A stretch of DNA of 64,000 bases from Blattabacterium cuenoti. Its GTDB lineage: Bacteria > Bacteroidota > Bacteroidia > Flavobacteriales > Blattabacteriaceae. A model generated the notes under the pieces. That model searched no databases, had not been told where the DNA came from, and saw only the letters and a program-made list of their open reading frames with translations. Where the stretch lies: contig NZ_CP059214.1 of the NCBI RefSeq assembly GCF_014252275.1, positions 63,906 through 127,905 on the forward strand, written 5' to 3'. A program made the position numbers and the translations under genes. Positions 59,490-64,000 of this stretch are shown here, one piece after another (position 1 is the first letter of the stretch; each line of letters starts with the position of its first letter).

Positions 59490-60455
59490 ATGAAGGCAAT
59501 TAAAATATTTTCTCCGGCTACTGTGGCAAATGTAGTTTGTGGATTCGATATTATCGGATTAGCTTTAGATTTTCCAAAAGATGAAATTCATTTATATAAA
59601 TCTAATCATCCTGGAATTCGAATAAATAAAATTTGTGGATCTTCATTGCCTAAAGATCCTAATAAAAACGTTGCGTTTGTAGCTTTACAATTTTTATTAG
59701 AAAAATATCAACAAAAACAAAAATTTCATCAAAAAAATGATCAAGATGAAAAAATAGGATTTGAAGTAGAATTAATAAAAAATATTAATCCCGGTAGTGG
59801 AATAGGTTCGAGTGCTGCGAGTGCCGCTGGAGTGGTTTTTGGCGCAAATATCTTATTAGGGAATCCTTTTAATAATATCCAATTAATTCGATTTGCAATG
59901 GAAGGGGAGCGTATAGCAAGTGGAACTGCACATGCTGATAATGTTGCACCTGCCATCATGGGAGGGTTGACTTTGGTAAGAAGTTATCAACCTTTAGATA
60001 TTACAAGATTACATGCCCCTAATGAATTATGGGTAAGTATCATTCATCCACAAATTGAAATTAAAACATCTGATGCAAGAAACATTTTGAAAAGAAAAAT
60101 ATTAATGACAGATGCGATACGTCAATGGGGTAATATTGGTGCATTGGTAGCAGGATTGTATCAAGAAAATTATGCGTTAATTAGTCGATCTTTAGAAGAT
60201 GTTATTGTAGAACCGATACGATCCATCCTTATTCCATCATTTTATGAATTAAAAATAAGATGCAAAGAAATTGGTGCATTAGGAGGGGGAATATCTGGTT
60301 CTGGTCCTTCGGTTTTTATGTTAAGCAAAGGAAATCAAACCGCAAAAAAAGTCACTGAAGTTATGAATCAAGTATACTCTTCCCTAAAAATTGGATATAA
60401 AACCTATACATCTCCTATTAATCAAGAAGGGTTGAAATGGATTAAGATTTTTTAA
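59490..60455 (+). CDS. thrB: Homoserine kinase
   Basis: GHMP kinase phosphorylating homoserine, 321 residues. ATP motif NPGSGIGSSAASAAGVV near residue 105, N-terminal FSPATVANVVCGFDIIGLAL, and C-terminal GGGISGSGPSVFML glycine loop. Five bases after thrA and 21 before thrC. Intact, in contrast to the frameshifted GHMP relative at 27.3-28.3 kb. Confidence 0.96.
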   Translation: MKAIKIFSPATVANVVCGFDIIGLALDFPKDEIHLYKSNHPGIRINKICGSSLPKDPNKNVAFVALQFLLEKYQQKQKFHQKNDQDEKIGFEVELIKNINPGSGIGSSAASAAGVVFGANILLGNPFNNIQLIRFAMEGERIASGTAHADNVAPAIMGGLTLVRSYQPLDITRLHAPNELWVSIIHPQIEIKTSDARNILKRKILMTDAIRQWGNIGALVAGLYQENYALISRSLEDVIVEPIRSILIPSFYELKIRCKEIGALGGGISGSGPSVFMLSKGNQTAKKVTEVMNQVYSSLKIGYKTYTSPINQEGLKWIKIF

Positions 60456-60476
60456 TGAAAGAAAAATTAATAAAAT

Positions 60477-61805
60477 ATGTTGTATCACAGTTTAACAAAT
60501 AGAAATAATTTATCTTCTTTTGAACATACTGTTTTATCTGGATTATCCTCGGATGGAGATTTATACGTTCCTCAATCTATTCCAAGATTGAATCCATCAT
60601 TCTTTGAACAAATAACAAGTTATGATATTCATCATATTGCTAGAGAAGTAATTATTCCATATATTGGAAATTCCATTCCTGATGATAGAATAGAAGAAAT
60701 TATTAAAAATACAATACAATTTGATTTTCCAATAAAGAATATCCATGATAATATTTATGCATTAGAACTATTTCATGGTCCTACTCTCGCTTTTAAAGAT
60801 ATTGGAGCAAAATTTATGTCTGAATGTTTAAGTTATTTTTATGAAAAAATAGGAAAAAAATTTACAGTTTTAGTTGCTACATCTGGGGATACTGGAGGAG
60901 CCGTAGCAAAAGGATTTAATAATAAAAGTGGAATTGAAGTTATTATTTTATATCCACATAATGGAATTAGTCCTTTACAGGAAAAACAAATTGCTTCATT
61001 AAATTCTTCTAATGTATTTGCATTAGAAATTTTTGGAAATTTTGATGATTGTCAAAAAATGGTAAAAAAAGCTTTTTCAGATAAACAAATAAAAAAAAAA
61101 TATACATTAACATCAGCGAATTCAATTAATACAGCAAGATTATTACCTCAAATGTTTTATTATTTTTCTGCTTATAAAAATATAAAAGAAATGTATGGAG
61201 GGAAAAAAATAATTTTTTCGGTTCCTAGTGGTAATTTTGGAAACATATGTGCAGGAATGATCGCTGAAAGAATGGGGTTACCTATCCATGGATTTGTTGC
61301 ATCTACAAACATCAACGATACTATTCCAAGATTCATGAAATCTGGAATATATCATCCTATTAATGTGAAAAAAACAATTTCTAATGCAATGGATATTGCC
61401 AATCCCAGTAATTTTCCAAGAATATGGAATTTTTTATATAAAAAAAATATGTTTTCATTGAAAAAGAAATTATCTTCTTTTCGATTTACCGATTATAATA
61501 CATTGTCCATGATCAAAAAAGTCTGGAAAAATCATAAATATATGTTAGATCCACATGGAGCAGTTGGATATTTAGGAGCTACAAAATATTTATATAAAGA
61601 TCCAAAAACTCCATATTTATCCGTTTTTTTGGAAACTGCACATCCCGTTAAATTTTTGGATAAAATTCCTTTTTCTTTGAGAAAAGAAGTTTTTTTTCCT
61701 AAAAAAATAAAAAAATTTTTAAAATCAATAGGAGAAGTAAAAAAAAATGCTATAAAAAATAATTTCAATGAATTTAAAAATTGGTTGTTAGATAGATCGA
61801 TCTAA
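60477..61805 (+). CDS. thrC: Threonine synthase
   Basis: PLP enzyme making threonine from phosphohomoserine, 442 residues. PLP lysine in GPTLAFKDIGAKFM near residue 109; ATSGDTGGAVAKGF phosphate loop; VPSGNFGNICAG; C-terminal DPHGAVGYLGA. Ends the thr operon and provides the substrate for ilvA. Convergent with thyA with an 18-base gap. Confidence 0.96.
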   Translation: MLYHSLTNRNNLSSFEHTVLSGLSSDGDLYVPQSIPRLNPSFFEQITSYDIHHIAREVIIPYIGNSIPDDRIEEIIKNTIQFDFPIKNIHDNIYALELFHGPTLAFKDIGAKFMSECLSYFYEKIGKKFTVLVATSGDTGGAVAKGFNNKSGIEVIILYPHNGISPLQEKQIASLNSSNVFALEIFGNFDDCQKMVKKAFSDKQIKKKYTLTSANSINTARLLPQMFYYFSAYKNIKEMYGGKKIIFSVPSGNFGNICAGMIAERMGLPIHGFVASTNINDTIPRFMKSGIYHPINVKKTISNAMDIANPSNFPRIWNFLYKKNMFSLKKKLSSFRFTDYNTLSMIKKVWKNHKYMLDPHGAVGYLGATKYLYKDPKTPYLSVFLETAHPVKFLDKIPFSLRKEVFFPKKIKKFLKSIGEVKKNAIKNNFNEFKNWLLDRSI

Positions 61806-61823
61806 ATAATCTATTTTTTAATT

Positions 61824-62633
61824 TTAAATAGCAATATCTCCTTTAATGTGTGAAAATGGATGGTAATTTTTTAATTGAAAATCTTCAAAAGAAAATTCAA
61901 AAATATTTTTTATCATCGGATTGATTATAATTTTTGGAAGATCTCTTGGATTTCTTTTTAATTGTTTTTTTACTTGTTTTATATGGTTCATATAGATATG
62001 CGCATCACCTATAAAATGGATAAACTCGTGTTCTCTAAAATTCAAGATATGAGCAATCATTGTTAACAACAAAGAATAGGAAGCAATATTAAAAGGTAGT
62101 CCAAGAAAAATATCCGCACTTCTTTGATATAGAAGTAAAGACAATTGTTTCTTTTCATTATCAACGAATAATTGAAACATGACATGACAAGGAGGTAATG
62201 CCATAAATTTAATCATTCCTACATTCCAAGAAGAGACAATAAGACGTCGAGAGGTTGGATTATATCGAATTTCTTTGATTACGTTGGATATTTGATCAAC
62301 ACATATTTCATTTCCACGATAATATGTAGGCCATTTTCTCCATTGATATCCATATATAGGTCCTAATTCTCCATTCTTATCAGCCCATTCATTCCAAATT
62401 GTTACTTTATTATCTTTCAAATATTGTATATTAGTATCTCCTTTTAAAAACCAAAGAAGTTCATGGATTATGGATTTTATACTCATTTTTTTAGTAGTTA
62501 ACAATGGAAATCCTTTCTTTAAATCAAATCGCATTTGATATCCAAATATACTTTTGGTTCCAACACCGGTTCGGTCGTTTCTTTTTTTTCCATGTTGCAA
62601 AACTTGTTGTATCAGCTCCAAATATTGTCTCAT
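61824..62633 (-). CDS. thyA: Thymidylate synthase
   Basis: Methylates dUMP to dTMP using methylene-THF, 269 residues. Nucleophilic Cys in [14 protein letters not shown], phosphate-binding [11 protein letters not shown], and [17 protein letters not shown] are all present. Its dUMP may come from the dCMP deaminase at 53.9 kb, whose frame is broken here. Divergent from prs across 58 bases. Confidence 0.97.
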   Translation of the reverse strand: MRQYLELIQQVLQHGKKRNDRTGVGTKSIFGYQMRFDLKKGFPLLTTKKMSIKSIIHELLWFLKGDTNIQYLKDNKVTIWNEWADKNGELGPIYGYQWRKWPTYYRGNEICVDQISNVIKEIRYNPTSRRLIVSSWNVGMIKFMALPPCHVMFQLFVDNEKKQLSLLLYQRSADIFLGLPFNIASYSLLLTMIAHILNFREHEFIHFIGDAHIYMNHIKQVKKQLKRNPRDLPKIIINPMIKNIFEFSFEDFQLKNYHPFSHIKGDIAI

Positions 62634-62691
62634 GATTTAAAAATATGTTTATTTTTTCTTTTAGAAGTATTTTTGCATAAAAAATATAGAT

Positions 62692-63630
62692 ATGAATCAA
62701 AAAGTTCTCTTTTTCTCTACAAGACGTGGATTGGAATTATCTAAAAATATATCTCAATATTATGGAAAATTACTTGGAAAAGTAAAGTTTCTAGAATTTA
62801 GTGATGGAGAATATATTCCACATTTTCAAGAATCTGTTCGTGGTTGTAGAGTATTTTTAATTGGATCTACTTTTCCTCCAGTCGATAATCTCATGGAACT
62901 CCTATTAATGTGTGATGCTGCTAGGAGGGCATCTGCTTATAACATAACACTGGTAATTCCTTACTTTGGATGGGCAAGGCAAGATCATAAAGATCAACCA
63001 AGAACGCCAATTGCAGCAAAACTTGTTGCACAATTAATGGTCTCTTCTGGAGCTACCAGATTAATCACTATGGATTTACATGCAGATCAAATACAAGGAT
63101 TTTTTGATATTCCTGTAGATCATTTATATGCTTCTAGAATTTTTATTGATTATATTAAAAAATTAAATATTGATCGTCTAACTATCGCTTCTCCAGATAT
63201 GGGTGGAGCAAAAAGAGCAAGAAGCTATGCAGGATATTTAGGAACAGATGTAGTGATTTGTTATAAAGAAAGAAAAAAAGCAAATAAAATAGAATTCATG
63301 AATCTTATAGGAAAAGTAAAAGGAAAAAATATCGTACTGATAGATGACATGGTAGATACTGCAGGAACATTAACAGAAGCCGCAAATTTAATTAAACAAC
63401 AAGGAGCATTGAGTGTTCGTGCAATTGCTACACATCCGGTATTATCAGGAAATTCATACGATAAAATCTATCAATCTTCTATTGAAGAATTAGTAGTCAC
63501 AGATACTATTCCTATCAAAAAACATCAAACAAATCAAAAAATACGTGTCATCTCTTGTGCTCCACTTTTTGCAGAAGTGATGAAATCTATAAAAAATGAT
63601 GAGTCCATAAGCAATAAATTTATAATTTAA
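62692..63630 (+). CDS. prs: Ribose-phosphate pyrophosphokinase
   Basis: Makes PRPP, used by pyrEF and by purine, His and Trp synthesis, 312 residues. PRPP synthase signature DLHADQIQGFFDIPVDHL near residue 127 and the PRPP loop VLIDDMVDTAGTLTEA near 220. N-terminal FSDGEYIPHFQESVRG is standard. Two bases before rplY; the prs-rplY pair is common in bacteria. Confidence 0.97.
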   Translation: MNQKVLFFSTRRGLELSKNISQYYGKLLGKVKFLEFSDGEYIPHFQESVRGCRVFLIGSTFPPVDNLMELLLMCDAARRASAYNITLVIPYFGWARQDHKDQPRTPIAAKLVAQLMVSSGATRLITMDLHADQIQGFFDIPVDHLYASRIFIDYIKKLNIDRLTIASPDMGGAKRARSYAGYLGTDVVICYKERKKANKIEFMNLIGKVKGKNIVLIDDMVDTAGTLTEAANLIKQQGALSVRAIATHPVLSGNSYDKIYQSSIEELVVTDTIPIKKHQTNQKIRVISCAPLFAEVMKSIKNDESISNKFII

Positions 63631-63632
63631 GT

Positions 63633-64000
63633 ATGAAACAGGTAAATATATACGGTAAAAGAAGAGATATTGGAAAAAAAACAGTCCGTTTTCTTCGACG
63701 TTCAGATCAAATTCCATGCATTTTATACGGAAAAAATATCAACATTCCATTTTCAATTTCATTGGAAGAAATCAAAAAAATCATTCATAAGCAAGAGGTC
63801 TATAGAGTAGTGATAACCATTGAAAATTATGAAAAAAATATCCATACAATCCGTAAAGAAGTACAATTTGATCCTGTTAATGACCATCCACTTCATGTAG
63901 ATTTTTATAAATTCGATGAATTAAAACCTGTTGTGTTAGAAATTCCATTAAAATATACCGGAAGACCAATTGGAGTTTCTAAGGGTGGTCTCTTTTATTC
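63633..64000 (+). CDS. rplY: 50S ribosomal protein bL25 (Ctc/TL5), 3' end outside window
   Basis: 5S rRNA-binding protein. 122 complete codons are visible from ATG 63633, beginning MKQVNIYGKRRDIGKKTVRFLRR and containing the bL25 core (IPCILYGKN, EVQFDPVNDHPLHVDFYKF) and the start of the C-terminal Ctc domain (VLEIPLKYTGRPIGVSKGG). Frame is open to the window end. Directly follows prs. Confidence 0.93.
   Translation, partial: MKQVNIYGKRRDIGKKTVRFLRRSDQIPCILYGKNINIPFSISLEEIKKIIHKQEVYRVVITIENYEKNIHTIRKEVQFDPVNDHPLHVDFYKFDELKPVVLEIPLKYTGRPIGVSKGGLFY

Overview
The window is a stretch of AT-rich, gene-dense chromosome from an obligate intracellular Bacteroidetes (Flavobacteriia) symbiont. It is most probably Blattabacterium of a cockroach (Mastotermes is a less likely host). 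Three things point there: Flavobacteriia-specific genes (GldE, DUF4293 beside rho, DUF4295 between rpmG and ftsY, a GYDIA-type GHMP kinase, the long LepB, and an atp operon without atpDC); a urease made of ureC plus a fused ureAB; and complete threonine and isoleucine/valine pathways in a reduced genome. Standard code is used. I see no insertion sequence, prophage, CRISPR array, secretion system or other mobile DNA.

Layout. 1-2.3 kb: cysS (cut by the window edge) and a cystathionine gamma-synthase-type enzyme. 2.5-7.3 kb: atpB-E-F-H-A-G. 7.3-11.3 kb: trpS, grpE, dnaJ, mnmA. 11.5-17.6 kb: ilvD-B-N-C-A, which covers isoleucine/valine synthesis up to the final transaminase. 17.6-25.3 kb: tRNA-Leu(GAG), dapB, lepB, then a reverse-strand run of mutY, gldE, a TPR protein, mutL and a rhomboid protease. 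25.4-34 kb: HU, a 30-residue basic ribosomal-type peptide, tRNA-Leu(UAG), gltA, GHMP kinase, fabD, tatD, fumC, ftsB, mnmG, ybeY. 34-42.4 kb: dnaQ-like exonuclease, htpG, ftsY-DUF4295-rpmG-rpmB, yebC, RNase P RNA, tRNA-Ser, rmuC, initiator tRNA, rho. 42.5-50.7 kb: DUF4293, prfA, accC-accB-rpmF, proS, pyrD, a fused pyrE-pyrF, marC. 50.7-54.4 kb: an eroding segment. 54.4-64 kb: urease, thrA-thrB-thrC, thyA, prs, start of rplY.

How the genes work together. Urease releases ammonia from host urea; with the Ile/Val, Thr and lysine-branch (dapB) enzymes this fits a symbiont that turns waste nitrogen into essential amino acids. thrABC supplies threonine to ilvA. gltA and fumC are TCA enzymes. pyrD belongs to the fumarate-reducing class 1A, so pyrimidine synthesis may be coupled to fumarate.

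The most notable signal is a set of seven genes whose reading frame is broken at a homopolymer of 10-17 A (T in one case). They are atpH, the GHMP kinase, rmuC, rnpA, rnhA, a TrmH-family methyltransferase and a dCMP deaminase. In every case one extra base in the run restores a full-length, motif-complete protein. Four of the seven are consecutive (50.66-54.30 kb) and surround the only gene-free gap over 300 bp. The reading could be transcriptional slippage rescue, early decay, or systematic homopolymer undercalling in the sequence; all three should be kept open. A second unusual point is a eukaryote-type UMP synthase (PyrE-PyrF fusion), with an in-frame A15 run exactly at the domain junction.
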